DNA of 64,000 nt from Caulobacter endophyticus (GCF_029543245.1 NZ_JARQWV010000014.1:1-64000); one strand, 5' to 3'. Positions 44,985-54,404 are shown, counted from the first letter of the stretch. Notes: generated from the letters alone by a model not told the origin. Numbers and translations: made by a program.

Positions 44985-45677
44985 TCAGCCGAGATTCCCC
45001 AGGCTGATCTCCCCGCGCCGAACGCCGCCATAGCAGGCCCAAAGAAGGTGCGCCGCCACGCCGCGATAGGGCTTCCAGGCCTCGGCCCGGACATAGGCCG
45101 CCTTCTCGGTCGGGCGCGCGTCCTGGCCGTCGGCCCAGCGCATGGCTTCCTGCAGGGCGATGTCGCCGCCGGGGAAGACGTCGATGCGCCCCTCGCAGAA
45201 CATCAGGAAGGTCTCGGCGGTCCACCGTCCTATCCCCTTGATCGCGACCAGGGCGGCGACGGCCTCTGCGTCCGGCATGGCCTTCAGGGCGTCGAAGTCG
45301 CAGGCGCCCGACAGGTGCGCGCCGGCGATCTCGCGCAGATAGCGCACCTTGGGCCGCGACAGGCCAAGCCCCTGAAGCGCCGGATCGTCCAGCGCCATGA
45401 CCGCCTGCGGCGTCAAGTCCGGCAGACCCGCCTGCACCCGCGCCCAGATGGCGGCAGCGGCGGCCACCGAGATCTGCTGCTCGACGATCATGCGGGCCAG
45501 ACCCGGAAAACCGCCCGGGCGCAGGCGCCATTCGAAGACGGGGGTCACCGCCTCGAGACGGGCGAACATCGGATCGGCGGCGGCCAGGTGGGCGCGCGCG
45601 GCCGCGATCAGGTCGGGGGTGGGAGCAGAGGCGGAGATCACGCCGGCGAGGAAGCCCTCGCCGGGCTTCGACGGCAA
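44985..45677 (-). CDS. DNA-3-methyladenine glycosylase II (AlkA-like)
   Basis: A 230-aa HhH-GPD repair glycosylase: helix-hairpin-helix with VAIKGIGRWTAETFLMFCEG (about residues 158-177) and the catalytic Asp in FPGGDIALQ (the D about 14 residues later). The N-terminal third (ARMIVEQQISVAAAAAIWAR) is the conserved four-helix start of AlkA proteins. It removes alkylated purines. Acts in the cytoplasm; neighbours do not suggest an Ada operon. Confidence 0.9.
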   Translation of the reverse strand: MPSKPGEGFLAGVISASAPTPDLIAAARAHLAAADPMFARLEAVTPVFEWRLRPGGFPGLARMIVEQQISVAAAAAIWARVQAGLPDLTPQAVMALDDPALQGLGLSRPKVRYLREIAGAHLSGACDFDALKAMPDAEAVAALVAIKGIGRWTAETFLMFCEGRIDVFPGGDIALQEAMRWADGQDARPTEKAAYVRAEAWKPYRGVAAHLLWACYGGVRRGEISLGNLG

Positions 45678-45704
45678 CCCGAAACTTGCGGTCCCGCCGC
45701 GCGG

Positions 45705-46184
45705 TCAGCCGATGGCGACGATCTCGACCTCGCCGCCGGCCACCGTGGCGGTGTCGCCGACGCCCTTGCCCATCAGTGCGCGGGCCAGGGGCGAGACATA
45801 GGACACCGAGCCCTTGGCGGGGTCGGCCTCGTCCTCGCCCACGATGCGGAAGGTCTGGGTACGGCCGTCCTCGCGATCGAAGGTCACGGCGTCGCCGAAC
45901 TGCACGCTGGTGCGGCCCTCGTCGCGCTCGACCAGCTGGGCCGTGGAGCGGCGGGCCGACCAGTAGCGCAGGTCGCGGGTGGCGCGGGCCATGGCGGTGC
46001 GGTCGTCGGCCACGCCGCCGGCGGCCTGGGCGGCGGCATAGGCGGCGCGGGCGGCGGCGAACTCGTCCTCGATCATCGCCAGGCCCTGCGGCGTGACGAG
46101 ATTGGGATGTTGCGAGATCGGACGATCGGGAAGGTCGGCGGCGAACGCTTCGGCGTCGCCTTCCTTGGTGAAGGCCACGCTCAT
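45705..46184 (-). CDS. GreA/GreB-family protein
   Basis: A 159-aa protein. The C-terminal FKBP-like domain of Gre factors is clear (VQFGDAVTF ... SVSYVSPLARALMGKGVGD, about residues 95-148). The N-terminal part, LVTPQGLAMIEDEFAAARAAY, is a helical pair like the Gre coiled coil, but the acidic tip that enters the RNA polymerase channel is not obvious. It may be a transcript-cleavage factor or a relative such as Rnk that binds without cleaving. Alone on the minus strand. Confidence 0.85.
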   Translation of the reverse strand: MSVAFTKEGDAEAFAADLPDRPISQHPNLVTPQGLAMIEDEFAAARAAYAAAQAAGGVADDRTAMARATRDLRYWSARRSTAQLVERDEGRTSVQFGDAVTFDREDGRTQTFRIVGEDEADPAKGSVSYVSPLARALMGKGVGDTATVAGGEVEIVAIG

Positions 46185-46327
46185 CGGGGCGCTCGCGAAG
46201 ACTGGAACAGGGAGATCATCGGACGGAAACCCGGCATGTCGCGGGTCGTTCCGCCGGCTCGGCTATGGCCGAGCCAGGCCTCCAGATCAAGATTGGCGCA
46301 AGAGCGGGATGGACAAGGCCACCCCGG

Positions 46328-46358
46328 CGGCCGCCCCCGGATCAGGCCGGGGCGGCCG
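46328..46358 (-). terminator. Strong GC hairpin after the 37-aa gene
   Basis: CGGCCGCCCC (46328-46337) pairs perfectly with GGGGCGGCCG (46349-46358), 19 bases downstream of the stop in the minus direction. No T-run follows. It may be a terminator for the small gene. Confidence 0.45.
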
Positions 46359-46376
46359 CGACGGACATCTTCGTCC

Positions 46377-46490
46377 TTACAGCGCGATGGCCAGCACGGC
46401 GCCGGCGACGCCGACGGCGGCGACCAGGAAGTAACCGATGGCGACGCGGTCGAAGAGGCCTTCGAAGGCTTCGAAGCTACGGTTGGTCAT
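46377..46490 (-). CDS. 37-aa single-pass membrane peptide
   Basis: The frame reads MTNRSFEAFEGLFDRVAIGY followed by hydrophobic FLVAAVGVAGAVLAIAL: an amphipathic N-terminus then one membrane helix ending at the C-terminus. It is divergent from the TetR gene at 46669, and a perfect palindrome lies between them. That layout (regulator, operator, tiny membrane peptide) suggests the peptide gene is the regulator's main target. No family recognised. Confidence 0.55.
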   Translation of the reverse strand: MTNRSFEAFEGLFDRVAIGYFLVAAVGVAGAVLAIAL

Positions 46491-46605
46491 GACACACATC
46501 CTTGCAGTTGGTTGCGCGCCGACCCCCTCGGCCGGCGTGGCTCAGTGGCGGTCTCTTGATGGCCGATCCATCTGAACAACGCTTAGATAACATGGATCTT
46601 AGCGA

Positions 46606-46623
46606 CGTCAAGATATCTTGACG
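46606..46623. promoter_or_regulatory. Perfect 18-bp palindrome, probable TetR operator
   Basis: CGTCAAGATATCTTGACG is an exact palindrome 45 bases upstream of the TetR start. A second, imperfect inverted repeat (CGCTTAGA / TCTTAGCG, 46580-46604) sits beside it. The AT-rich block around them differs from the GC-rich flanks, as expected for a shared promoter. Confidence 0.75.
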
Positions 46624-46668
46624 CTGCTTGGATGGATTTTCCCTACGTAAGGGATAGAGTGCGCCCCG

Positions 46669-47289
46669 ATGACTCTCGCCCAGCCCGAAGCCCGCCCCTA
46701 TCACCACGGCGATCTGAGCCGCGCCCTCGTCGAGGCCGCCCGCCGGATCCTGGAGACCGACGGCCCGGCCGCCCTGTCGCTGCGAGCCGTGGCGCGCGAG
46801 GCCGGCGTCAGCCCCGCCGCGCCCTACCACCACTTCAAGGACAAGGGCCAACTGCTCGACGCGGTGGCCCACGAAGGCTGGGTGGCGCTCGACGCGGCCC
46901 TGATGAAGGCCCGCCAGGACAGCGACGACGACCGCCGGCGGATGACCAGCCTGGGCGTGGCCTACGTGACCTTCGCCCGCGACAACCCCGCACTCTACCG
47001 CGTGATGTACGACTGCTCGCGCGACAAGGACGCCCTTCCCGACCAGATGAAGGAGGAAGGCGCCTACTGCCAGGTGCGCAACACCATCGCCCACGCGGCC
47101 GGCGACGGCGTCTCCGAGATCGACCTCGAACTGGCCACGATCGCCGCCTGGTGCGCCGGTCACGGCCTGGCGGAAATGAGCGGCTTCAAGCAGTTCGAAA
47201 GCCTCAAGGCCCTGCTCGGCGGCGAGGAGGCCTTCCTCAAGGCCGTGTTCGACCACCTGGGCATGTTCGCCAAGTTCGATCGCGGATGA
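46669..47289 (+). CDS. TetR-family regulator
   Basis: A 206-aa repressor: HTH in LSLRAVAREAGVSPAAPYHHFKDKGQLLDAV (about residues 41-71), then a C-terminal domain with WVALDAALMKARQD and FARDNPALYRVMYDCSRD, typical of the TetR_C_33 (WHG) group. The palindrome at 46606-46623 is its likely operator, controlling itself and the divergent 37-aa peptide. The gluQ gene begins 13 bases after its stop on the same strand, so gluQ may share this transcript. Confidence 0.92.
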   Translation: MTLAQPEARPYHHGDLSRALVEAARRILETDGPAALSLRAVAREAGVSPAAPYHHFKDKGQLLDAVAHEGWVALDAALMKARQDSDDDRRRMTSLGVAYVTFARDNPALYRVMYDCSRDKDALPDQMKEEGAYCQVRNTIAHAAGDGVSEIDLELATIAAWCAGHGLAEMSGFKQFESLKALLGGEEAFLKAVFDHLGMFAKFDRG

Positions 47290-47302
47290 CCTCGCCCCGC
47301 GA

Positions 47303-48142
47303 ATGACTTTCGCCACCCGCTTCGCCCCCTCCCCGACCGGCTACCTGCATCGCGGCCACGCGTTCTCGGCGCTGACGGCCTTTCAGGCCGCACGGCAGGC
47401 CGGCGGCCGTTTCGTGCTGCGCATCGAGGACATCGACGCCACCCGCAGCCGCCCCGAATACGACTCGGCGATTCTCGAGGACCTGGCCTGGCTGGGCCTT
47501 TCCTGGGAACAGCCGGTCCGCCGCCAGTCCGAGCACCTGGCCGACTACCACGCCGCCATCGAGGCCTTGCGCGAACGCGGTCTCGTCTATCGCTGCTTCA
47601 AGACCCGCAAGGAGCTCGACATCGGCCGCGCCCCGCACGAGCCGGCCGCCCCCTATCGCGGCGCGCCCCTGCCGCAGGCCGAGGAAGCCGAACGTCTGGC
47701 GCGCGGCGAGGCCTTCGCCTGGCGGCTGTCGCTCGATGCCGCCGAACAGGCGCTGGGCGGCTTCGGCGATCTGGCCTTCGTCGAAGAGGGCGCGGGCCCC
47801 GACGGCGAGACCGGCCGGATCGCCGCGCGGCCCGAGACGGCCGGCGACATCGTCCTGGCCCGCAAGGACGTCGGCGTCGCCTATCACCTGGCCGTGGTGC
47901 TGGACGACGCCCTGCAAGGCATCAGCCACGTGATCCGGGGCGTCGACCTGTTCGAGGCCGCCCATATCCAGCGGCTGCTTCAGGCGCTGCTGGGCCTGCC
48001 GACGCCGACCTATCGCCACCACCGGCTGCTGACCGGCCCCGACGGCAAGCGCTACGCCAAGCGCGACAAGGCCCAGACCCTGCGGGAACTGCGCGCCGCC
48101 GGCATGACCCCGGATGCGCTGCGGGCTGAAATGGGCTTCTAG
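47303..48142 (+). CDS. gluQ: Glutamyl-Q tRNA(Asp) synthetase
   Basis: A 279-aa truncated class I synthetase lacking the anticodon-binding domain, as GluQ should. The HIGH-type motif is RFAPSPTGYLHRGHAFSA (about residues 6-23) and the KMSKS-type motif is GKRYAKRDKAQ (about 250). It glutamylates queuosine in tRNA-Asp. The usual four-ligand zinc knuckle of E. coli GluQ is reduced here (only one Cys in YRCFKTRKELD), as in other alphaproteobacterial forms. The queuosine precursor genes queCED are in the same window. Confidence 0.92.
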   Translation: MTFATRFAPSPTGYLHRGHAFSALTAFQAARQAGGRFVLRIEDIDATRSRPEYDSAILEDLAWLGLSWEQPVRRQSEHLADYHAAIEALRERGLVYRCFKTRKELDIGRAPHEPAAPYRGAPLPQAEEAERLARGEAFAWRLSLDAAEQALGGFGDLAFVEEGAGPDGETGRIAARPETAGDIVLARKDVGVAYHLAVVLDDALQGISHVIRGVDLFEAAHIQRLLQALLGLPTPTYRHHRLLTGPDGKRYAKRDKAQTLRELRAAGMTPDALRAEMGF

Positions 48143-48166
48143 GCGGCCGCCATCACGCCCCCGGCG

Positions 48167-48907
48167 TCAATCGCGGGCGGGCCGGCTCCAGTACCGATAG
48201 CGATAGGCCGTCGAAAACCCACGCGCCGCATAGAGGGCGATGGCCGGGGCGTTGGCGGCCTCGACCTGCAGATAGGCCGTGCGCGCGCCCAGAACGTCCG
48301 CCTCGGCGAGCAGAGCGTCGAGCACCCGGCGGGCCAGGCCGCGACGGCGGAAGTCCGGATCGGTACGCATGCCGAAGATCCCCACCGCACCGTCGTTGAC
48401 GGCGCAGGCGCCGAGGGCGACCGTGCGGCCATCCACGGTCAGGCGGGCGAACCGGGCCGGCGCCGGGATCCGGCCCAGAGCCTGCAACCGCTCATTGGCG
48501 TCGGCGGCGTTACCCTTGGCCGAAGCGACCAGCAGGGCCTCGAAGTCGGGATCGGGCGTGGCCGACAGCTCGACCTCCGGATCGGCCAGGCCGGCGACCG
48601 GGCCGGTCATGACCAAGGTCTCGCCATGCGACGCATAGCCCCGGCCCGCCAGGCGGTCGGCCAGGTCGGCCGGCGCCGTCGCCCCGTCGGTCAGCTTGAA
48701 GCGCACCGGCAGCCCGCGCAGGCCATAGAAGGCCTCGACCGCGTCGATGGCCGCCTCGGCGTCGCGGTCCGGCTCGCCCAGCGGCCAGCAGGCGTTGATG
48801 CGCAGCGAGAAGCCGTCGGTGGCGTTCAGCCGCCAGCCGCCCAGGCGCTCGCGCTCCCGCGCGGGCCAGGCGACGTCGGCGATAGGCTCGAGGACGTCGG
48901 GGCTCAT
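48167..48907 (-). CDS. GNAT acetyltransferase
   Basis: A 246-aa protein. The C-terminal GNAT core shows the acetyl-CoA loop RTDPDFRRRGLARRVLDALL (Q/R-x2-G-x-G/A form) and the following YLQVEAANAPAIALYAARGF. The N-terminal half is a less conserved GNAT-like domain (WRLNATDGFSLRINACWPLG), so this is probably a tandem GNAT. The start overlaps the tlpA stop by ATGA, so the two are co-translated. Substrate unknown. Confidence 0.87.
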   Translation of the reverse strand: MSPDVLEPIADVAWPARERERLGGWRLNATDGFSLRINACWPLGEPDRDAEAAIDAVEAFYGLRGLPVRFKLTDGATAPADLADRLAGRGYASHGETLVMTGPVAGLADPEVELSATPDPDFEALLVASAKGNAADANERLQALGRIPAPARFARLTVDGRTVALGACAVNDGAVGIFGMRTDPDFRRRGLARRVLDALLAEADVLGARTAYLQVEAANAPAIALYAARGFSTAYRYRYWSRPARD

Positions 48908-49524
48908 TTCTCTTTCAGCAGGGCTTCGACCAGGCCGCGGGCCTCGGGGCTGGACCAGTCGGCCTCGCCGGAGATGCGGGCCCGCTCACGGCCCTGCTTG
49001 TCGTAGATCACCGTGGTCGGATAGCCGGCGGCGCGCGGCTGGAGGTCGAACGACATCTTGTAGGACTTGTCGCGGAACGAGACGAGCGGCCGGTTGGCGG
49101 CCATCTCGGCCTGGATCAGGTTGACGTCGCTGTCGCGGTCGACGCTGATCGGCAGCACCTTCACCGGCTGGGTCGCGTAGGCGGCCGCCAGCTTGGCCAG
49201 AGTGGGCATCTCCTTCTTGCAGGGCGCGCACCAGGTGGCCCACAGGTTCATGACCACGACCTGGCCCTTGAAGTCGGCCAGGGTGTGGGGCTGGTTGTCC
49301 ATGTCGGTGAAGACCGTGGCCGGCGCGGCGCGCGGCTGGGCCGGCACGTCCAGCTTGGCTAACGACCCCTTCTTGAATTCCTTGAGGTCGGCGAGCTCTG
49401 CGGGTTTGAACGAAGCCTGGGCGATGACGTATAGGACCGCGACGACGCCGACGAGCATGACGGCGCCGATCGCCCATTTCAGACCGTCGCGCTTTTGCGG
49501 CCCACCCGACTGGACTTCGCTCAT
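48904..49524 (-). CDS. tlpA: TlpA-type thiol-disulfide reductase
   Basis: About 206 aa from ATG 49524 ([16 protein letters not shown]). One membrane helix ([20 protein letters not shown], about residues 17-36) anchors a periplasmic thioredoxin fold with WCAPC (C99, C102) and the cis-Pro in [12 protein letters not shown]. TlpA/ResA-type proteins reduce cysteines of cytochrome c or copper chaperones. The start codon abuts the argH start codon head to head (CATATG). Coupled downstream to the GNAT gene. Confidence 0.9.
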   Translation of the reverse strand: MSEVQSGGPQKRDGLKWAIGAVMLVGVVAVLYVIAQASFKPAELADLKEFKKGSLAKLDVPAQPRAAPATVFTDMDNQPHTLADFKGQVVVMNLWATWCAPCKKEMPTLAKLAAAYATQPVKVLPISVDRDSDVNLIQAEMAANRPLVSFRDKSYKMSFDLQPRAAGYPTTVIYDKQGRERARISGEADWSSPEARGLVEALLKEK

Positions 49525-50943
49525 ATGACCGACAACGCCTCCAAAACGCCCGCCGCGAACGGCCAGGGCCAAGCCATGTGGGGCGGCAGGTTCTCGGCCA
49601 AGCCGGCCGAGCTGATGCAGGCGATCAACGTCTCCATCGGCTTCGACAAGCGCCTTTGGGCGCAAGACCTGGCGGGCAGCCGCGCCCACGCGCGGATGTT
49701 GATCAGCCAGGGCGTCATTGCAAGCAGCGACGGCGAGGAAATCCTCGAAGGCCTGGCCAGGATCGAGGACGAGCTGTCCACCGGGACCTTCCCGTTCCGC
49801 GACGAATACGAAGACATCCACATGAACATCGAGGCGCGGCTGCGCGAGCTGATCGGCCCGACGGCCGGCCGGCTGCACACCGCCCGCTCGCGCAACGACC
49901 AGGTGGCCGTCGACTTCCGCCTGTGGGTGCGCGACGCCGCCGACCGCTCGGCCGCCCAGCTGGTCGAACTTCAGAAGGCCCTGCTGGCCCAGGCCGAGAC
50001 CTATGCCGACGCCCTGATGCCGGGCTTCACCCACCTGCAGCCGGCCCAGCCGGTGACCTTCGGCCACCACCTGATGGCCTATGTCGAGATGTTCGGCCGC
50101 GACGCCGGCCGCTTCCGCGACGCCCGCGCCCGCATGAACGAGTGCCCGCTGGGCGCGGCCGCCCTGGCCGGTTCGCCCTTCCCGATCGACCGCCACCAGA
50201 CGGCCGCCTCGCTGGGCTTCGATCGCCCCACCGCCAACTCGCTGGACAGCGTCTCCTCGCGCGACTTCGCCCTGGAAGCCCTGTCGGCCGCCTCGATCAC
50301 CGCCACGCACCTGTCGCGCCTAGCCGAAGAGATCGTGCTGTGGACGACGCCGATGTTCGGCTTCATCAAGCTGACCGACGCCTTCACGACCGGCAGCTCG
50401 ATCATGCCGCAGAAGAAGAACCCCGACGCGGCCGAGCTGATCCGCGCCAAGGTCGGCCGCATCCTGGGCAGCCTGACCACCCTGACCGTGGTCATGAAGG
50501 GCCTGCCGCTGGCCTATTCGAAGGACATGCAGGAGGACAAGGTCCCGACCTTCGAGGCCTTCGACGCCCTGGAACTGTCCCTTCTGGCCATGGCCGGCAT
50601 GATCGCCGACCTGATCCCGAACACCGACAAGATGGCCGCCGCCGCCGGCGCCGGCTTCTCGACCGCCACCGATCTGGCCGACTGGCTGGTGCGCGAACTG
50701 AACATGCCTTTCCGTGACGCTCACCACGTGACAGGCTCGGCCGTGAAGGCTGCCGAAACCAAGGGCGTGGATCTGGCCGAGCTGTCGCTGGCCGAGTTCC
50801 AGGCCATCGAACCGCGGATCACCGACGGGGTCTACGCCGTCCTCACCCCAGCCGCCTCGGCGGCCAGCCGCATGAGCTATGGCGGGACCGCCCCCGCCCA
50901 GGTGCGCGCCCAGATCGCGCGTTGGAAGGAAACCCTGGCATGA
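49525..50943 (+). CDS. argH: Argininosuccinate lyase
   Basis: A 472-aa homotetrameric lyase splitting argininosuccinate into arginine and fumarate. [18 protein letters not shown] at residues 18-35 is the family start; [11 protein letters not shown] and the signature [12 protein letters not shown] (about residues 292-303) are intact, including the catalytic Ser loop. ATG 49525 lies one base after the divergent tlpA start; ATG 49576 just before WGGRF is an alternative and gives a more usual length. It overlaps the lipoprotein gene by ATGA. Confidence 0.96.
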   Translation: MTDNASKTPAANGQGQAMWGGRFSAKPAELMQAINVSIGFDKRLWAQDLAGSRAHARMLISQGVIASSDGEEILEGLARIEDELSTGTFPFRDEYEDIHMNIEARLRELIGPTAGRLHTARSRNDQVAVDFRLWVRDAADRSAAQLVELQKALLAQAETYADALMPGFTHLQPAQPVTFGHHLMAYVEMFGRDAGRFRDARARMNECPLGAAALAGSPFPIDRHQTAASLGFDRPTANSLDSVSSRDFALEALSAASITATHLSRLAEEIVLWTTPMFGFIKLTDAFTTGSSIMPQKKNPDAAELIRAKVGRILGSLTTLTVVMKGLPLAYSKDMQEDKVPTFEAFDALELSLLAMAGMIADLIPNTDKMAAAAGAGFSTATDLADWLVRELNMPFRDAHHVTGSAVKAAETKGVDLAELSLAEFQAIEPRITDGVYAVLTPAASAASRMSYGGTAPAQVRAQIARWKETLA

Positions 50944-51254
50944 TCCGTCCCGCCACCCTGATCGCCATCGCCGCCCTGGGCCTGACCGGCGCCGCCCTCT
51001 CCGCCTGCGGCAAGCAGGCTCAGCTGGAGCGCCCCGCGCCGCTGTGGGGCCCCGAGAAGAAGGCCGCCGAAGCCTCCAAGCGCCGCGAAGCCTCGGCCCG
51101 CGCCAACCAGCCGGCCCGCCCGAACGGCACGCAGGAGAACATCGACCCGGCGTCGAGCAACCGCACCACCCGTGCGGCCCCGCTGCGCAGCGCGCCGTCC
51201 GACCCGTTCGGCGGCCCGTCCGCCGCGGGCTTCCCGTCCTCGACGCCGAACTAG
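50940..51254 (+). CDS. LptM-like small lipoprotein between argH and lysA
   Basis: A 104-aa protein whose ATG overlaps the argH TGA (ATGA). The signal ends in the lipobox LSAC (Cys about residue 23), followed by [16 protein letters not shown] short lipoprotein with C-G-x-K/x-x-x-L-x-x-P next to lysA is the mark of the LptM/YifL family, which helps mature the LPS transporter LptD. The rest is an Ala/Lys/Pro-rich linker. Assignment rests on motif and synteny. Confidence 0.75.
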   Translation: MIRPATLIAIAALGLTGAALSACGKQAQLERPAPLWGPEKKAAEASKRREASARANQPARPNGTQENIDPASSNRTTRAAPLRSAPSDPFGGPSAAGFPSSTPN

Positions 51255-51268
51255 CCTTAGCGCGGGCC

Positions 51269-51354
51269 CCTCGCCCTTCGACAAGCTCAGGGTGAGGGTC
51301 CCGTGTCGAACACATTGCATTAGTCCTCATCCTGAGCCTGTCGAAGGACGAGGG
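51269..51354. repeat. Intergenic palindrome, CCTTCGACAAGCTCAGGG family, copy 1
   Basis: CCCTTCGACAAGCTCAGGGT and CATCCTGAGCCTGTCGAAGG form long inverted arms around a short spacer, between the LptM-like gene and lysA. The same element lies just after lysA. Confidence 0.8.
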
Positions 51355-51393
51355 CGGACCCGCCGATGCGGCCGGTCCCCGGAAGGTCTGAAC

Positions 51394-52659
51394 GTGAACC
51401 ACTTCGAATACGGCCCCGAGGGCCTGGCCTGCGAAGGCGTCCCCCTGGCCAGGATCGCGGCCGAGGTCGGCACGCCCGTCTACGTCTATTCCCGCGCCAC
51501 CCTGGAGCGGCACTTCACCGTGTTCCGCGACGCCCTGGTCAAGGCCGGGGTCGTCGACCCGCTGGTGGCCTACGCGGTGAAGGCCAACTCGAACGTGGCC
51601 GTGCTGAAGGTGCTGGGCGACCTGGGCGCCGGCGCCGACACGGTGTCCGAAGGCGAGGTCCGTCGCGCCCTGGCCGCCGGCATCCCGGCCGAGCGCATCG
51701 TGTTCTCGGGCGTCGGCAAGAAGCGCGAGGAGATCGCCTTCGCCCTGAAGGCCGGCGTCGCCGAGATCAACGTCGAGTCCGAGCCGGAGATGGAGCTGAT
51801 CGCCGCCGTCGCCGCCGAACTGGGCGTGCGGGCCAAGATCGCCTTCCGGGTCAATCCCGACGTCGCGGCCGGCGGTCACGCCAAGATCGCCACCGGCAAG
51901 TCGGAGAACAAGTTCGGCGTGTCGTTCGCCGAGGCCGCCCGCCTGTATGCGAACGCCAGCAACAACGCCGCCCTCGACCCCATCGGCGTCGCCTGCCACA
52001 TCGGCAGCCAGATCACCGACCTCGAGCCCATGCGCGCGGCCTTCACCAAGATGCGGGGCCTGGTCGAGCAACTGATCGGCGAGGGCCTGTCGATCGAGCG
52101 CCTGGATCTGGGTGGCGGCCTGGGCGTGCCCTATTTCAATCACCCCGAGCCCCCGCCCCCGTCCGCCTTCGCCGCCATGGTCGCCGAGGTGACCAAGGGC
52201 CTGCCGGTGAAGCTGGCCTTCGAGCCGGGCCGCGTCATCGCCGCCAACGCCGGCGTGATGGTTTCCGAAGTGATCCACGTCCACGAGCGTCCGGAAGGCC
52301 GCAAGTTCCTGGTCATCGACGCGGCCATGAACGACCTGGTGCGTCCGGCCATGTACGACGCCTTCCACGACATCCGCCCCGTTCACGCCAAGACGGGCGA
52401 GAGCGTCTACGACGTGGTCGGCCCGGTCTGCGAGACCGGCGACACCTTCACCCGCGACCGCGCCCTGCCGCCGTTCGGCCCGGGCGATCTGGTGGCCTTC
52501 ATGTCGGCCGGCGCCTACGGCTCGGCCATGGCCAGCGAGTACAACACCCGTCCGCTGATCCCCGAGGTGCTGGTCGATGGCGACCGCTACGCCGTGATCC
52601 GCAAGCGCCCGACCTATGACGAGATGCTGGCCCGGGACCTGATTCCGGAGTGGGTGTAG
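51394..52659 (+). CDS. lysA: Diaminopimelate decarboxylase
   Basis: A 421-aa PLP enzyme of the alanine racemase/ornithine decarboxylase fold that forms L-lysine from meso-diaminopimelate. GTG 51394 has GGAAGG about seven bases upstream and gives the usual N-terminus. PLP-binding K63 is in YAVKANSN; HIGSQI, GGGLGVPY, EPGR and the conserved Cys in GPVCETGDTF are present. It lies between two copies of the same palindrome. Confidence 0.96.
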   Translation: MNHFEYGPEGLACEGVPLARIAAEVGTPVYVYSRATLERHFTVFRDALVKAGVVDPLVAYAVKANSNVAVLKVLGDLGAGADTVSEGEVRRALAAGIPAERIVFSGVGKKREEIAFALKAGVAEINVESEPEMELIAAVAAELGVRAKIAFRVNPDVAAGGHAKIATGKSENKFGVSFAEAARLYANASNNAALDPIGVACHIGSQITDLEPMRAAFTKMRGLVEQLIGEGLSIERLDLGGGLGVPYFNHPEPPPPSAFAAMVAEVTKGLPVKLAFEPGRVIAANAGVMVSEVIHVHERPEGRKFLVIDAAMNDLVRPAMYDAFHDIRPVHAKTGESVYDVVGPVCETGDTFTRDRALPPFGPGDLVAFMSAGAYGSAMASEYNTRPLIPEVLVDGDRYAVIRKRPTYDEMLARDLIPEWV

Positions 52660-52677
52660 GATCTCGGATCCGAAAAC

Positions 52678-52766
52678 CTCGTCCTTCGACAAGCTCAGGG
52701 TGAGGTTTTCTACTGGTCCGCAGCGCCGGCCCTGGTCCTCATCCTGAGCCTGTCGAAGGACGAGGA
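52678..52766. repeat. Intergenic palindrome, CCTTCGACAAGCTCAGGG family, copy 2
   Basis: The arms CGTCCTTCGACAAGCTCAGG and CTCATCCTGAGCCTGTCGAA are the same as in the copy upstream of lysA, with a different centre. It lies between lysA and aroC. Confidence 0.8.
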
Positions 52767-52863
52767 CCACGCACGGCGGCAAGTTCTTGCCGATTGGAGA
52801 CCGTTGGGCCTCGCCGCCCGCAAAGTCTCGCCCCCAAACGCCCTTTGGGCTAGAAGCCTCGCC

Positions 52864-53991
52864 ATGTCGCACAACACCTTCGGTCACCTGTTCCGCGTCA
52901 CCACCTGGGGCGAGAGCCACGGGCCCGCCCTCGGCTGCGTCGTCGACGGCGTACCTCCGGGCATCCTGCTGACGGCCGAGATGATCCAGGGCTTCCTCGA
53001 CAAGCGCCGTCCGGGCAACGGCAAGTTCGTCACCCAGCGCCAGGAGCCGGACGCCGTGCGCATCCTGTCGGGCGTGTTCGAGGACGAGCGCACCGGCGGC
53101 CAGCGCACGACGGGCACACCGATCAGTCTGATGATCGAGAACACCGACCAGCGCTCCAAGGACTATGGCGAGATCGCCCAGGCCTTCCGCCCCGGTCACG
53201 CCGACTATCCCTATTTCGCCAAGTACGGCGTGCGCGACTATCGCGGCGGCGGCCGCAGCTCGGCCCGCGAGACGGCCGCGCGGGTGGCGGCCGGCGCCGT
53301 GGCGCGGCTGGTGATCCCGGGCGTCACCGTGCGCGCGGCCCTGGTGCAGATCGGGCCCTACAAGATCGACCGCGCGAACTGGGACTGGGCCCAGACCGAG
53401 GAAAACCCCTACTGGTCGCCGGACGCCGCGATCATCCCGGTGTGGGAAGAGCACCTGGAGAAGATCCGCAAGGCCGGCTCCTCGACCGGCGCTGTGGTCG
53501 AGGTCGAGGCGACCGGCGTGCCGGCCGGCTGGGGCGCGCCGCTGTACGGCAAGCTCGACGCGGAACTGGCCGCGGGCCTGATGTCGATCAACGCCGCCAA
53601 GGGCGTCGAGATCGGCGAAGGCTTCGACAGCGCCGCCCTGACCGGCGAGGACAACGCCGACATGATGCGCCTTGGCCCGAACGGCGAGCCTGAGTTCCTG
53701 TCCAACCACGCCGGCGGCGTGCTGGGCGGCCTGTCGACCGGCCAGCCGGTCGTGGCCCGTGTGGCCTTCAAGCCCACCTCCTCGATCCTGATCCCCCGCC
53801 AGACCCTCAACGAGGCCGGCGAGGAGATCGACCTGCGCACCAAGGGCCGCCACGACCCCTGTGTGGGCATTCGCGGCGTGCCGGTGGTGGAAGCCATGAC
53901 CGCCTGCGTGCTGGCCGACGCCTTCCTGCGCCATCGCGCCCAGACAGGCGGCGGCGCCTTCCTGCCGGGCGGCGGCGGCGAGCGGGTCTGA
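52864..53991 (+). CDS. aroC: Chorismate synthase
   Basis: A 375-aa FMN-dependent enzyme converting EPSP to chorismate. ATG 52864 gives [20 protein letters not shown], the family start, with the active-site His in [21 protein letters not shown] and [17 protein letters not shown] are also present. The frame is open 20 codons further upstream but through non-conserved sequence. Confidence 0.97.
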   Translation: MSHNTFGHLFRVTTWGESHGPALGCVVDGVPPGILLTAEMIQGFLDKRRPGNGKFVTQRQEPDAVRILSGVFEDERTGGQRTTGTPISLMIENTDQRSKDYGEIAQAFRPGHADYPYFAKYGVRDYRGGGRSSARETAARVAAGAVARLVIPGVTVRAALVQIGPYKIDRANWDWAQTEENPYWSPDAAIIPVWEEHLEKIRKAGSSTGAVVEVEATGVPAGWGAPLYGKLDAELAAGLMSINAAKGVEIGEGFDSAALTGEDNADMMRLGPNGEPEFLSNHAGGVLGGLSTGQPVVARVAFKPTSSILIPRQTLNEAGEEIDLRTKGRHDPCVGIRGVPVVEAMTACVLADAFLRHRAQTGGGAFLPGGGGERV

Positions 53992-54006
53992 GGACGAAGC
54001 TGTGAA

Positions 54007-54187
54007 CCTCCCCCGTGGGGGAGGCGATCGCGTGAGCGATCGGTGGGGGGAGTGGAGGATAACAGTCCCACGCTCCGGTAGCTGAAAACGTCCCCCCTCC
54101 GGCCCTCTGGGCCACCTCCCCCAGAGGGGGAGGATCCTGAAATGCTCCTCCTCTGGGGAAGCTGTCGCGGAGCGACTGAGGGGGATC
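54007..54187. repeat. Intergenic palindrome cluster of the CCTCCCCC family
   Basis: One complete element (54007-54135: CCTCCCCCGTGGGGGAGG, GCGATCGCGTGAGCGATCG, CCTCCCCCAGAGGGGGAGG, written as arms) is followed by a partial copy (CTCCTCCTCTGGGG with GCTGTCGCGGAGCGAC, to 54187). The GCGATCG hairpin recurs at 55960-55980. It separates aroC from the convergent 71-aa gene. Confidence 0.8.
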
Positions 54188-54188
54188 C

Positions 54189-54404
54189 CTACCCGCGCCC
54201 TCTCCGCTCGCGCCAGTCTTCCGGGCGGGTGATCATCGATGATCTGAGGAAGGGCGACTGAACGCGGTCGTAGTCGGCGATGTCCGCGCCGCCGCAGATC
54301 ATGTCCAGCAGTTCCGAACCGCTGAGGTCGGGAACCGGCTCGCCGCGCAGCTCTCGCCACAGCGCCTGGGCCTCTTGCTTGATCATGTCTTCGCGGCGGG
54401 GCAT
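54189..54404 (-). CDS. 71-aa unknown protein
   Basis: A frame with MPRREDMIKQEAQALWRELR, then GEPVPDLSGSELLDMICGGA, ending RPEDWRERRGRG. Charged, soluble, no membrane segment. The helix around KQEAQALWREL and the GSELLDMI pattern look like a structured small domain, and the upstream AT-rich gap would be its promoter. I do not recognise a family. Confidence 0.55.
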   Translation of the reverse strand: MPRREDMIKQEAQALWRELRGEPVPDLSGSELLDMICGGADIADYDRVQSPFLRSSMITRPEDWRERRGRG

